Origin: Aldehydirespirator sp965221185
Lineage (GTDB): Bacteria > Actinomycetota > Acidimicrobiia > Acidimicrobiales > Aldehydirespiratoraceae
Direction of reading: 5' to 3'
NCBI GenBank assembly: GCA_965221185.1
Contig: OZ244866.1
Location: 1,302,001 to 1,366,000, forward strand
DNA: 64,000 nt
Part shown: positions 9,801-19,400 of the stretch, one piece after another
How positions within the stretch are numbered: position 1 is the first letter of the stretch
Layout of the letters: every line of letters begins with the position of its first letter
Notes under the pieces: model-generated
Databases searched by the model: none
Told to the model about the DNA's origin: nothing
The model's input: the letters and a program-made list of their open reading frames with translations, nothing else
Translations under genes and position numbers: made by a program

Positions 9801-9954
9801 GTACGACGATTTCGGGAGCGAGGCGACCCAGCCACAGCCTTCCAGCCGGCGCCACTGCCAGCTCGTGCACGCGGTCGCCGCGTGCGTCAGCGACGACCTC
9901 CTCGAGCATCCAAGCGACGAAGGCCTCCGCATCGGCGGAACGGAGTGGGGCCAC
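6865..9954 (-). CDS. drmA: DISARM superfamily 2 helicase
   Basis: 1029 residues. The helicase core has a Walker A site WFATGGGKTETY at about residue 388, a DExH-type box QDELHLL near 625, and a C-terminal helicase domain with SHGVDVTRLNVLVMLG and QTTSRVGRSHPG at about 825-865. A zinc-ribbon insert (CPFCGN...CTDQNCP) lies near residue 500-525. The long N-terminal region has no motif I recognise. This layout is that of DrmA, the helicase common to all DISARM classes. It starts with GTG at 9954, 2 bp after the methyltransferase stop codon, and its stop overlaps the next gene, so the operon is tightly packed. Confidence 0.9.
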   Translation of the reverse strand: MAPLRSADAEAFVAWMLEEVVADARGDRVHELAVAPAGRLWLGRLAPEIVVQQSRLGERSERLEPCETGLRLRLSEFDGRTVRCTARFVVWHEIDSNGEADSPKRRKRGPIEVAADLPTPRSTGAIESAGRDDFADALGAVGADGIICEFHAELETGKDGHELVVTLVNLSPEELPRWDTNVYEASLVVDAGETLPFTLDNLPDSFRYDRRVSAYGVNGSVEQVNETTFCTTDVAVCDQPRPTYWDDDLGPPPDITFTNLAADPIPTLRDLVTACERWGADHWAPVVLTRRGDEEDWDDGMRSEACAEAAKFYEELARLQRGLNLLEANESLRRSFKLANRAFARSPLMSHAQWRPFQLGFLLANVASLLDDTSDGDRGIVDTLWFATGGGKTETYLLYVLTAAFFDRLRGKREGVTSWGRFPLRMLSLQQTQRFADVLAAAELTRRDEEIPGREFSLGFLVGSAGTPNKIRRGTDQRPGDPDPSDPHMPERYKVLLRCPFCGNDDLQMRFDQERWALDHVCTDQNCPQEGVQLPFRIVDDEIYRSLPTVVLGTIDKAASVSMQAAMRGLYGTPSGRCSVRRHGFTYAPRHASPGGCLFPGCRAESAPLNQDSHLYAPTIRMQDELHLLRDSLGAVDSHYEALLDTLQYHYGSAPKIIASSATLAGHDEQVAALYQREGRTFPRPGPQAGRSFWSQDTEALARRFAGLAPRGVTLEYATDQLTESLQRVIRRAVEDPATVADDIGIDVAALPELVLNYGVDVVYGSNLKDVEAVARSFDSQIQLDQPVNAATLTGRTPLDEVRTTLARLVDPEQDFYERIHLVAASSMLSHGVDVTRLNVLVMLGLPLATAEFIQTTSRVGRSHPGLVIVLHKIGRERDAAVYRTFPSFVAHADRLIDPVPITAKSRRVLELTFAGLVQARLYGIHEPAALAAELTQLTTPATVKRAFAKLPVHESRELEALIDMLGFDGPLDENLRNDITAYLREFYRALNDPASTATWVSELFSTGTPMRSLRDVEEQAPVITRGSR

Positions 9955-9956
9955 CG

Positions 9957-11282
9957 TTAACTCGCCGAATCGCCGATGAGCGCGAGCGGCGCTACAGACT
10001 CGCGCGCCGTCAAATCAACCAGTCGGGTCTCTTCGACAGCACAGTCGGGAAGCGCGCCGAGCAGCGGCGCCAGCAGATGCACGACGAAAAGAGGCGGCAC
10101 TGCGTTGCCGATCACTCTTGCCCAAACGCCTCGACCCTTGCGAGTGTCGAGGTCGAAGAAATCAGGCAGCGTCTGCAGGCGTGCAGCCTCATGGGGCGTA
10201 AGCGTGCGAGGGTGCTCCGGATGCACGAACCTGCCCTGGCCCATGCACCCGAACCCGGTCGTGATCGTCTGTGCGGGCGCATCCCACGCCAGCCGCCCGT
10301 ACATCGAGTTGTAGCTGTGCGAGCCGTGATGGCACTCGGGGCGCCTCTCGTTCGGAAGGTCGTACTTGTCCTGACCGATGAGCCACTGCATCCGCTTAAG
10401 GTTGACGGGCGTCGATCTTGAGGCAGAGTCGGGCCCCGTCTTCGCTGTCTGATCGACGAGATCCTCGATTGCCCAACGCACGGACCGTTCGGCGTGGTCA
10501 TCACACGCCGAACCTAAGCATCCCATGACGGACGGGTCGATTCGGTCTTCGATCGCCGCCAGAAGGATGTGGCGTCGGCGCCTCTGAGGCACACCGAACT
10601 TCACAAGGTGAAGCACGTCGCTAGCGACCGAGTACCCGGCGGCCTTGAGGGCTTGAGTCGAGCGGTCCACGACACCGCCCCTGTCATGTCGCACTGTGGG
10701 GACGTTCTCGATGACTACGAGAACTGGCCGGAACACCTCTGCGGCGCGCACCGCCCGCAAGTACAGAGCGTTGCGGGGGTCCTGTCGCCGGGTGCGGTTG
10801 TTGAGGTCCGAATGCCCCTGACATGGTGGCCCAGCCACAAGAACGTCGACCTCACCTACCGCACGGGCAATGCTCCTCTCCGACGCTGTGCCCGGGGTTC
10901 CCAACTCACCGTCGAACAATGCCTCGACGCTGGCGCGCACCAGGTTCGCATGCGGGAAGTTGAGCCCGTAGACATCTGCAGCATGACCGTCGTTCTCGAT
11001 TGCGAGAGCGACCTCCGTTCCACGTCCCAGCCGATGCGCTGCTTCCGCGACCCCAACCGTGAGACCACCGCCGCCAGCAAAGAGGTCAACTAGCTGGAAT
11101 GGACTTGGCGAGCCCTCATAGTCGGGGCGATTCTTCGAAACCAGGAATTCGCGATCGACATCGCACCGATCACAGGACCTCGGATGCTCGGCCGCAGCGC
11201 TTCGTGGCTGTCCCCGGTGGGAGTTGCGGGAGACGGCGGACACGTCAGACGCTCGTTCGCGCAGGTTGGCCGGAGAGATCAC
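9957..11282 (-). CDS. drmMII: DNA (cytosine-5) methyltransferase of the DISARM type
   Basis: Up to 441 residues. All main C5-methyltransferase motifs are visible in order: motif I LVDLFAGGGGLTVG (AdoMet binding), motif IV VAGPPCQGHSDLNN with the catalytic Cys, motif VI VIENVP, motif VIII QRRRRHIL, and motif X VIGNAVPP. It modifies cytosine in host DNA so that the DISARM helicase complex spares self. It is the first gene of the leftward operon. The start is uncertain: the frame opens at GTG 11282, but the first 50 or so residues look non-coding, and an in-frame GTG at 11243 is another choice. Confidence 0.9.
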   Translation of the reverse strand: MISPANLRERASDVSAVSRNSHRGQPRSAAAEHPRSCDRCDVDREFLVSKNRPDYEGSPSPFQLVDLFAGGGGLTVGVAEAAHRLGRGTEVALAIENDGHAADVYGLNFPHANLVRASVEALFDGELGTPGTASERSIARAVGEVDVLVAGPPCQGHSDLNNRTRRQDPRNALYLRAVRAAEVFRPVLVVIENVPTVRHDRGGVVDRSTQALKAAGYSVASDVLHLVKFGVPQRRRRHILLAAIEDRIDPSVMGCLGSACDDHAERSVRWAIEDLVDQTAKTGPDSASRSTPVNLKRMQWLIGQDKYDLPNERRPECHHGSHSYNSMYGRLAWDAPAQTITTGFGCMGQGRFVHPEHPRTLTPHEAARLQTLPDFFDLDTRKGRGVWARVIGNAVPPLFVVHLLAPLLGALPDCAVEETRLVDLTARESVAPLALIGDSAS

Positions 11283-11756
11283 TCGGGTGTTGTCCGGCCA
11301 ACTCGCTAGTCAGCGGAGCAGCGGCTCGTACGATTGCGGAGCAGGTAGGCATCAATATCGGCTGCGCTCAGTCTCACCGCGCCCGTAAGTCGGCGCACAC
11401 AGACGCATTTGCATCGGAATCCACCTTGTCACGCTACCCGCGCCGACGCCCATGGTCGGCGGGCTCCGGGACCCGCTGCATCATTGTGAGTGCCGGATGG
11501 CTGCATGCTGTTCCAGGTGACGTCGCCGGTGGCGGCGCAGATCCGTAGCGGTGCTTCGCTAGTGACTGCTGGCTCGTTAGGAGCCGGAATCGCCCGAGTT
11601 GAGGCAGCGAGTCGACGGGAAGCTGCCGTACGTCGCGACCGACCTTGTTGGGCGCCAGGTCTTCCGAGTGGTCCTTCGTCGACGCCGGGCCCGCGACGCC
11701 CCTTGCCTTGGTGGTGTTCGTGGCTTCGGCGTCGACCAGATGGGTAGGATCGTGGT
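11283..11756. other. Gap between divergent genes with a possible excisionase remnant
   Basis: 474 bp without a convincing gene. On the minus strand at about 11324-11402, one frame reads AVRLSAADIDAYLLRNR followed shortly by a stop, which resembles the end of a helix-turn-helix excisionase-like protein. The frame cannot be extended far upstream. Promoters for the DISARM operon and the AbrB gene must lie in this interval, but no clear -35/-10 pair stands out. Confidence 0.35.
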
Positions 11757-12095
11757 GTGGTGACGCTGAGGTCCGATGGCCGGGTGACGATTCCCAAGAA
11801 CATCAGACGCCAGGCGCGCCTTAGCGAGGGCGACGAGTTGGATGCCGAGATGACCAGCGACGGCATTCTTCTTCGTCCGTGCTCTCAACGAGACCAGGAC
11901 CAGTCGTGGTACTGGACCGACGAGTGGCAGGCTGGCGAGCAGCAGATCGTAGAGGACCGAGCCGCGGGCAAACGCGGCCCGGTGTTCGCCTCCGGGGATG
12001 AGTTCCTGGCTGCGCTGCGTGAGGCGGCCGTTGCCGACTACTGGGATGTGCGGCGCTCGCAGGCGGACGAGTCACAGGGCGTTGCCTGTGGATAA
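11757..12095 (+). CDS. AbrB/SpoVT-type DNA-binding protein, orphan antitoxin
   Basis: 112 residues. The N-terminal 45 residues are a swapped-hairpin AbrB domain (SDGRVTIPKNIRRQARLSEGD, then a short beta segment ending ILLRP). The C-terminal tail (FLAALREAA region) is typical of MazE/VapB-like antitoxins in actinobacteria. No toxin gene follows within reach, so it is either an orphan antitoxin or a lone regulator. It starts with tandem GTG codons at 11754-11759; I use the second. A decayed copy of its C-terminal tail is present at 21169-21232. Confidence 0.75.
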   Translation: MVTLRSDGRVTIPKNIRRQARLSEGDELDAEMTSDGILLRPCSQRDQDQSWYWTDEWQAGEQQIVEDRAAGKRGPVFASGDEFLAALREAAVADYWDVRRSQADESQGVACG

Positions 12096-12171
12096 CTGCC
12101 GATTCACAGATGCGGGCAACGTGATGAGCTTGATCTTTCGGACACTGACCTGAGGCGCTGAGTTCGGGTCC

Positions 12172-13095
12172 ATGGCTAGCTCCTTCGAGGCCTTCGTGGC
12201 TGAGCGATTCCCCCAGAGTCGAGTCGTTCCGCTCAGTAGAACGAACAACGACGTCTACCGCGTCACCGACAGTGATGGCTTAGTTGTTGTGAAGCTGGTC
12301 ACCGACGGCGACATCCCACTCGACTATCTCGTCGAGGTGAATCGGGTCGTCGCCCGGCGACTCCCGACGCAAGCGGTGCGCGAGATCCACGAGGCCTGCG
12401 ATGCGGAGCCGTTCGCTGTGGTCGTCGCCGAGTACATCGACGGTGTCGATCTGGCCGCGGTGCTGGGTGGCGATGCTGCGTGCTCATTTGATCGAGCGGC
12501 CATTGCCTCGTTCCTGGCCGACTTCCTCGAGGTCATGCTGGACGTGCCGCCGCTGCGTCCCGGATTCGGGCTCTACAAGCGCAAGGCGCAGACATTCGCG
12601 ACCCAACGGGAGTTCATCGAGCACTACGCCCGCCGCTACTGGAACCGATCACGGCCATTCTTCGACGATCGTGTCCAGCGCACGGTCGCCCGGTGGATCG
12701 ACGGCGGGTTCGCCGCTGCGACGGTCGACGATCAGGCCTTCGGTGTGGTGGCAATCGATGCGAACCTGAAGAACTTCATCGTGACCACCGACGGATCCTT
12801 CGTGGTTCTGAACGTCCCGATCGCCGGTCTGTCCTCGATCGCGCACGCCGTTGGTGCGCTCAGCGTCAATCTTCGCCATCACCCCGAGCGAGACCTGTTC
12901 TTCAACGAGGTCGCCCGCCGCATACCCGAGGCTCGACTCGATCTCGTTCCTCACTACGAGCTGTGGAACATGCTCGGCATTCTCTCCTTCTACGCAGACC
13001 GCCATCCGGACCGTCCCAAGAGCTGGCGGAACTTCGGGTCGCCTCGGCCGCTCCGCGACGACTTCGAAGCCCATCTCGAGCAGCATTTCCACTGA
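12172..13095 (+). CDS. Aminoglycoside phosphotransferase-like kinase, possibly degenerate
   Basis: 307 residues with the outline of the APH/choline-kinase fold. The N-lobe strand has VYRVTDSDGLVVVKLV with a candidate ATP-binding Lys. The hinge is VVAEYIDGVDL. The catalytic loop reads AIDANLKNFIV, keeping the Asp and Asn of the usual HGDxxxxN loop but not the His-Gly. Where the metal-binding Asp should follow there is VVLNVP, with Asn in its place. It may therefore be a weak kinase or a pseudokinase. The substrate is unknown, and no operon partner is obvious: the gene stands between the AbrB gene and the macroglobulin gene. Confidence 0.55.
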   Translation: MASSFEAFVAERFPQSRVVPLSRTNNDVYRVTDSDGLVVVKLVTDGDIPLDYLVEVNRVVARRLPTQAVREIHEACDAEPFAVVVAEYIDGVDLAAVLGGDAACSFDRAAIASFLADFLEVMLDVPPLRPGFGLYKRKAQTFATQREFIEHYARRYWNRSRPFFDDRVQRTVARWIDGGFAAATVDDQAFGVVAIDANLKNFIVTTDGSFVVLNVPIAGLSSIAHAVGALSVNLRHHPERDLFFNEVARRIPEARLDLVPHYELWNMLGILSFYADRHPDRPKSWRNFGSPRPLRDDFEAHLEQHFH

Positions 13096-13416
13096 GGAGG
13101 GAACCGTGATCTGTCGCATGTCGGCCGACCCGAGCGGCGCACGCTGGCATCAGCGTGTCCGACGATCGATCGGTCGGCGCGGTCAGCTCTCGCCGAAGAG
13201 CCAGTCGGCGTGATCGAGCCAGAAGACGATCTCACTCGGTCTGTTCTTGCGAATGGCCCAATCCAGAAAGCGCAAGATCATGTTGGCGACATAGGCGAGG
13301 CGACGGACCTGGTCCAAGCCAGTCAGTACTGTTCGGATATGCCCATGGATCCTGGGAACTGATCCGTGCCCTGTGTCGTCATAACCTTCCGACTGCACTA
13401 GGAGGGTTGCCAATCC
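13096..13416. other. Intergenic region with a possible gene remnant on the minus strand
   Basis: 321 bp before the macroglobulin gene. The minus strand at 13183-13380 contains a frame ending RPSEIVFWLDHADWLFGES that looks protein-like, but it lacks a good start and I recognise no family. It is best treated as a remnant of a gene end. The macroglobulin promoter and its AGGAGG ribosome site (13400-13405) are also here. Confidence 0.35.
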
Positions 13417-16400
13417 ATGCCGGAACAGTTGAGGCGTTGCCTAATCGTAGGAATCGTTGTTGTGCTGCTGGCCAGCGCTTGCTCAGGCGATGGCGATCCT
13501 GACGCGGGCGCGGGCGACCGGTCCGGCGACGCTCCCACACTTGCTCCTGGCGGCGAGGGCGGCGAGGGCGACGGCAATGCTCCCGCACCTGCTCCTGGCG
13601 GCGAGGGCGACCGGTCCGGCAATGCTCCGACGCTTGCTCCCATAGCTTCGGCCCGCGGTTTGGGCGGTTCGGGGCGGGGAACATTGTTGACCGTTCGGCT
13701 GAGCGAGGGCGATGCAATCGGCGGTCTGAGTTCGCCCGCCGTGAGCCGAGTGGACGGCCGTCCGCTCGATGCTGCGGAAATCCGCTCGGTGACCGACCGG
13801 CTGCCGCCATGGGACGACGACGAGAGCGACGCAGCCGACTTCAACCGCCCGCCCGAGACGCTGCCGCCGCCCCGCACCGGCGAGACCATTGATCGGCCGT
13901 TCCCGGCCGGGCCGGACATCGACGCACCCGATGTCGATCCCGGACCCCTGGCGGTGCTGCGGGTGCAGCCCGAGGGTGATGTGGGGATCGCTCCCTTCGT
14001 CAGCATCACCTTCAACCAGCTGATGGTGCCGCTCGCCACCATCAGCCAACTCGACGATCTCGACATTCCAGCCACGATCACCCCGTCGCTGCCGGGGCGC
14101 TGGCAATGGATCGGCACTCGCACACTCCGCTTCGAACACGACCCGGAGATATTCGACCGCTTGCCGATGGCGACCTCCTATGTGGTCGAGGTCCCCGCAC
14201 CGACGACGTCGCAGTCCGGCGGCGAGCTGGCCGAGGCCGTTCGCTTCGAGTTCGAGACCCCGACGCCCAACATGGTGTGGCTCGTCCCCCAGCACGACTC
14301 GCTCGATCTCCAACCGGTCTTCCTCGTCGCCTTCGATCAACGGATCGAGCCTGCCGCCGCCCTCGAGGCCATCACGTTCTCCGCCGGTGGCGACCAGCAT
14401 CAGATCCGCCTCGCCAGTGATGCCGAGATCGAAGCCGACGAGTACCTCAGCTCCCTGCTCGGGTATGCACTCGACGACACATGGGTCGCCTTCCGCCCGG
14501 CGGCACCGCTCGAGCCCGACTCATCGATCAGGATCGAGGTCGGCCCGCATGTGCCGTCGGCCGAGGGCCCGAACACCAGCGGCAACTCTTCTGTTGTGGA
14601 GGCCCGCACCTACGCGCCGCTGCGGGTGGAGCACACAGGTTGCTCATATCAGGGGTGCCGGCCGGGGCGTGCGCTCACCGTCTGGTTCAACAACACGCTG
14701 GATGCGGAGACGCTCGATGCGGCCGACGTCTCCATAGCGCCAGAGCTCCCCGGCGCCACTGTCTCGGTACACGGCAGCACCATCACCATCGCCGGGCCCA
14801 CCGCCGGCGGCACCACCTATGAGGTGGTGATCCCCGGAGGGCTGGGCGACGTGTTCGGTCAGACCTTGGGAGAGCCCGAGACCGTCGAGTTCAGCATCGA
14901 CGAAGCGCTCCCTCACCTCAGCTTCATGGGAGGGCGACTCGCCACCGTTGATCCGCTCGGCGCGCAGCAGACGATTCCTGTCCTGGTGCGCCAATGGGAG
15001 CAGCTACGTGTGCGCCTCCATCCAGTGGAGCCGAGCGACTACGGGTCGTTCCTGGATTTTGCGTCTCGCTGGCGACGGAGCCGGAACAGGAGTGCGGTGG
15101 CTGTGCCGTGGCCTGCGGCCATCGACGAGGTAATCGACACCGGTATCGACCATGACGCCCTCACCGAGGTTCCCATAGATCTCTCCGGCGTCCTCAACGG
15201 CGAGCACGGTCATGTCGTCATGATCGTCGACGGGGCCGGCCGGCTCGCCGAGACCGAGACCGGCCACTCGACGATGGCCTGGGTGCAGGACACCGACATC
15301 GGCGTCGACATGATCACCGACTATCGCGATGTGGCGGTGTGGACCACCGACCTGCGCTCCGGCGATCCGCTGTCCGGCGTGGAGATCGAGTTGGAGGGCC
15401 GGGACTCGACGCTCACCACCGATGACGACGGCCTCGCCCGCGCCTCGCTCGATTTCGGCGGACATGGGTGGGTTGTCGCCTCGCTCGGCGCCGACCGGGC
15501 CCTCCTGCCTGTGAGCGTCGCGGCGTGGCCGCAGGACGACCAGACCATCTGGTACACCGCGGATGATCGCGGCATATACCGCCCCGGCGAGACGCTGCAC
15601 CTGAAGGGCTGGGTTCGAAACCTCGATCTGAGCGGCGATGGCGACCTCGAGTTCCTTCCCCGCGGAGAACTCGTCACCTACACCGTCTCCGGCCCGTTCG
15701 GCAACGATCTCGGCAAGGGTGAGGTCCGTCTGGACGACCACGGCGGCTTTGATCTCACCGTCGAATTGCCGGAAGGGGCAAACCTCGGCTGGAGCAGCAT
15801 CCTGTTCCAGCGTCCGGGCAGCCCCGGGGATGGCTGGCACTATCACTCGTTCCAGGTCCAGGAGTTCCGCCGCCCCGAGTTCGAAGTGGAGACACGCCTC
15901 GAATCAGCCGGTCCCCATCTGGTCGACGAGCCGGCGGTGGCCGCGGTCGACGCGGCGTACTTCTCCGGCGGCCCCCTCCCCGACGCTGAGGTCACCTGGA
16001 CGGTCACCACCCGGCAGGGCTCGTACTCCCCGCCCAACTGGAGCGAGTTCACGTTCGGCGTATGGCGCCCATGGTGGTACTTCGGTGACTTCGACGAGCC
16101 GTGGTCCGAGCCGCAGCGCAAGACCTTCTCGGGCCAGACCGACTCCAGCGGCAGCCATTACCTGCGCATGGACTTCGAGGGCGATGGCGACCATCTCCCC
16201 TCCACGGTGACCGCTGAAGCTCGAGTGCTCGACGTGAACCGCCAGCAATGGGCATCGGCAACCGACATCCTGGTCCATTCCGCCGGCCTCTATGTCGGTG
16301 TTCGCTCCGCCCGTATTTTCGTGAGGGCCGGAGACGGGCTCGACATCGGCGCCGTGGTGACCGACATCGACGGCAACCCGGTTCCTGGCCGATCCTTCGA

Positions 16401-19400
16401 GATCACCGCAGCCCGCATCGTCAACCAGTATGTCGACGGCCAGTGGACTGAGGTCCCGATGGACGCACAGACCTGCGAGGCCGTTTCGGAGCAGACGCCG
16501 CTCGAATGCGAGTTCGCGGCCGACATCGGAGGCCGCTACCGCATTTCTGCGAACGTCGTCGATGATGCGGGGCGGACCAGCCGCAGCGAGTTGACCCGCT
16601 GGGTCGCCGGCGCGAGAAGCGGCCCGCCGAGCCGCAGGATCGATCTCGAAGCCGCCAACGTGATTCCCGATGCCGAGAGCTACGCCGCGGGAGACACCGC
16701 GGAGATTCTCGTCGACTCGCCCTTCGTGTCGGCGACCGGCCTCCTGACGATCGCCCACAATCAGATCATCGAGCTCCGCACTTTCGAGATCGCTAACCAT
16801 GCCGCCGTTCTCGAAGTGCCGATCACCGACGATCATGTTCCCGAGCTCGCGGTGCAGGTCGAGCTTGTCTCCACCACCGAGCGAACCGCCGATGACGGAA
16901 CCAGCTTGGAAGGTGCGCCCCATCGTCCCGCCTATGCGTCCGGGCAGGCCCTGCTGCGGGTCCCGCCGTTGCTGCGGACTCTCGACGTCACCGCCGAGCC
17001 CGCGTCGACCGTGGTCAAGCCGGGCGCGGCCACGAGCATCGCGGTGGAGGTCAACGACGCCGGCGGTGCTGCGGTCGAGGGGGCCAACGTGCTTCTCATC
17101 GTTGTGGACGAGGCGGTGCTGGCCGTGTCGGGCTACCAGTTGAGAGATCCCATCGATGTCTTCTACCGCCCCTGGACGGCGCGCCTGCACACCGCGCGAG
17201 GCAGGGGCACCATCCTGCTCGAGAGCCCGCAGGAGCTCCTGCGCCTGATCGAGGAGGACTTCGCGGAACCCATGGCCGAGGAAGAGGCCGTGGCGGAGGC
17301 GGCTGCGGATTCCGACGGGGGCGGCCGGTCTGGCTCGGCGGGACTCCAGGTTGATGTCCGCGAGAACCTCGACGCTCTGGCACTGTTCGACCCCGAGGCA
17401 GCCACCGATGCCGCGGGCCGGATCACGGTCGGGTTCGATCTGCCCGACAACCTCACCCGCTACCGGGTGATGGCGGTCGCGGTCGACGGCGCCGAGCGCT
17501 TCGGTACGGCCGAGTCTGCCATCACCGCGCGACTGCCCCTCCAGGTCCGGCCCTCGGCCCCCCGGTTCCTGAACTATGGCGACGAGTTCGAGCTGCCGAT
17601 CGTCGTCCAGAACCAGACCAACTCCGACATGGAGGTGGACCTGGTCGTGCAGACCTCCAACCTCGAGCTGGTCGGGTCGCCGGGACGGCGGGTGACGGTG
17701 CCCGCCAACGATCGGGTCGAGGTTCGGTTCCCGGCGCGAACGAACTCACCGGGCACAGCCCGCTTCCGGGCGGTGGCGGTGTCGGGCGACCACGCCGACG
17801 CCCAGATCGTAGCGCTGCCTGTGTACACCCCGGCCACCAGCGAGGCATTCGCCACCTACGGGGTGGTCGACGAGGGCGCGGTCGTCCAGTCGATAGCCGC
17901 GCTGCGAGACGTGATTCCTCAGTTCGGCGGGCTCGAGATCAACACCTCATCGACCGCGCTCCAGGCCCTGACCGACGCCGTGCTGTACCTCTCCGACTAC
18001 CGGTACGCCAGCTCCGATGCCTACGCCAGCCGCATCCTGGCCATCTCCGCACTGCGCGACGTGCTCGGGGCCTTCGAGGCCGAGGGTCTCGCCAGCCCCG
18101 GCGAACTCGACGCCACCGTGCGCCGCGACATCGCCGAACTGTCGGCCCTCCAGAACAGCGACGGCGGCTTCGGGTGGTGGTCGCGCAACCGTCCTTCGAG
18201 CCCATACCAGTCGATTCAGGCGATGCATGCTCTGACAGTTGCCCAGAACGAGGGCTTCACCGTGTCCGACGGCGTCATGTCCAGCGGGCACTGGTATCTG
18301 CAGAGCATCGAAGACCGGATCCCGGCCCACTACAGCCAGCGAAGCAGGGACATGCTGTTGGCCTACGCGCTTCATGTCCGATCGCTGGGCGGAGATCGAG
18401 ACGGCCGCGCCGCCCTCGCCCTTTGGGAACGCCGGGGCACGGATCTGGAGTCGGATGCCCTCGCCTGGATTTGGCCGGTGGTAGACGACGACGCCGTCGA
18501 AGCCAGTATCGAGCGGGTCTTTAACAACCGGGTAGTGGAGACCGCTGGGGCAGCCGCATTCGTCACGGACTACGGCGAAGACGCCTATCTGCTGCTGCAT
18601 TCCAGCCGCCGCACCGACGCCATCGTGCTCGATGCTCTGATCACGATGGCTCCCGAGTCGGATCTCGTTGCCAAGGTCGTGGCTGGACTGTTGGCCAACC
18701 GGGTCAGGGGACGCTGGAACAACGTCCAGGAGAACTCGTTCATCCTGCTGGCCCTGAACCGTTACTTCGCCGCCTTCGAGGCGACCGATCCCGACTTTGT
18801 CGCCCGGGTGTGGCTCGGCGACCTCTACGCCGCGCAGCACCAGTTCTCCGGGCGCAGCACCGATCGCGCCCTGACGCTGGTCCCGATGGCGGAGCTGCTG
18901 GCAGCGGGCGACTCCGATCTCATCGTCGAGAAGGACGGAGAGGGCCGCCTCTACTACCGCCTAGGTCTTCGCTACGCCCCCGACGACCTCAACCTGGATC
19001 CTCTGGACCGAGGCTTCGTGGTGCAGCGCAGCTACGAGGCAGTCGACGATCCCGGCGATGTGTGGCTCGACGACGACGGTGTCTGGCATGTGCTGGCCGG
19101 GGCCCAGGTGCGGGTCAACGTGACCATGGTCAACGACAGCCGACGCACCAACATGGCGCTGGTCGATCCCATGCCCGCAGGCTTCGAGTCGCTCAACCCG
19201 GCACTGGCGGTGACCGGCGAGATCGACGCCCGCCGCGGCGGGGCCACCGATTCATGGTGGTGGTGGACTTGGTACGAGCACCAGAACCTCCGCGACGACC
19301 GTGCCGAGGCCTTCTCGTCGTACCTGCGGGCCGGCACCCACGAATACAGCTACGTCGTCCGGGCCACCACCCCGGGCACCTTCGTCGTGCCCCCAGCCAA

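Noticed and set aside
13483..14400. Long reading frames on the minus strand under the macroglobulin gene
   Set aside because: High GC content keeps the reverse frames open; the plus strand has signal peptide, domain motifs and a ribosome site, the minus frames have none.
17947..18840. 297-residue minus frame that recurs in the duplicated block
   Set aside because: Its recurrence at 26992-27723 is a by-product of the macroglobulin duplication, not evidence of a real gene family.
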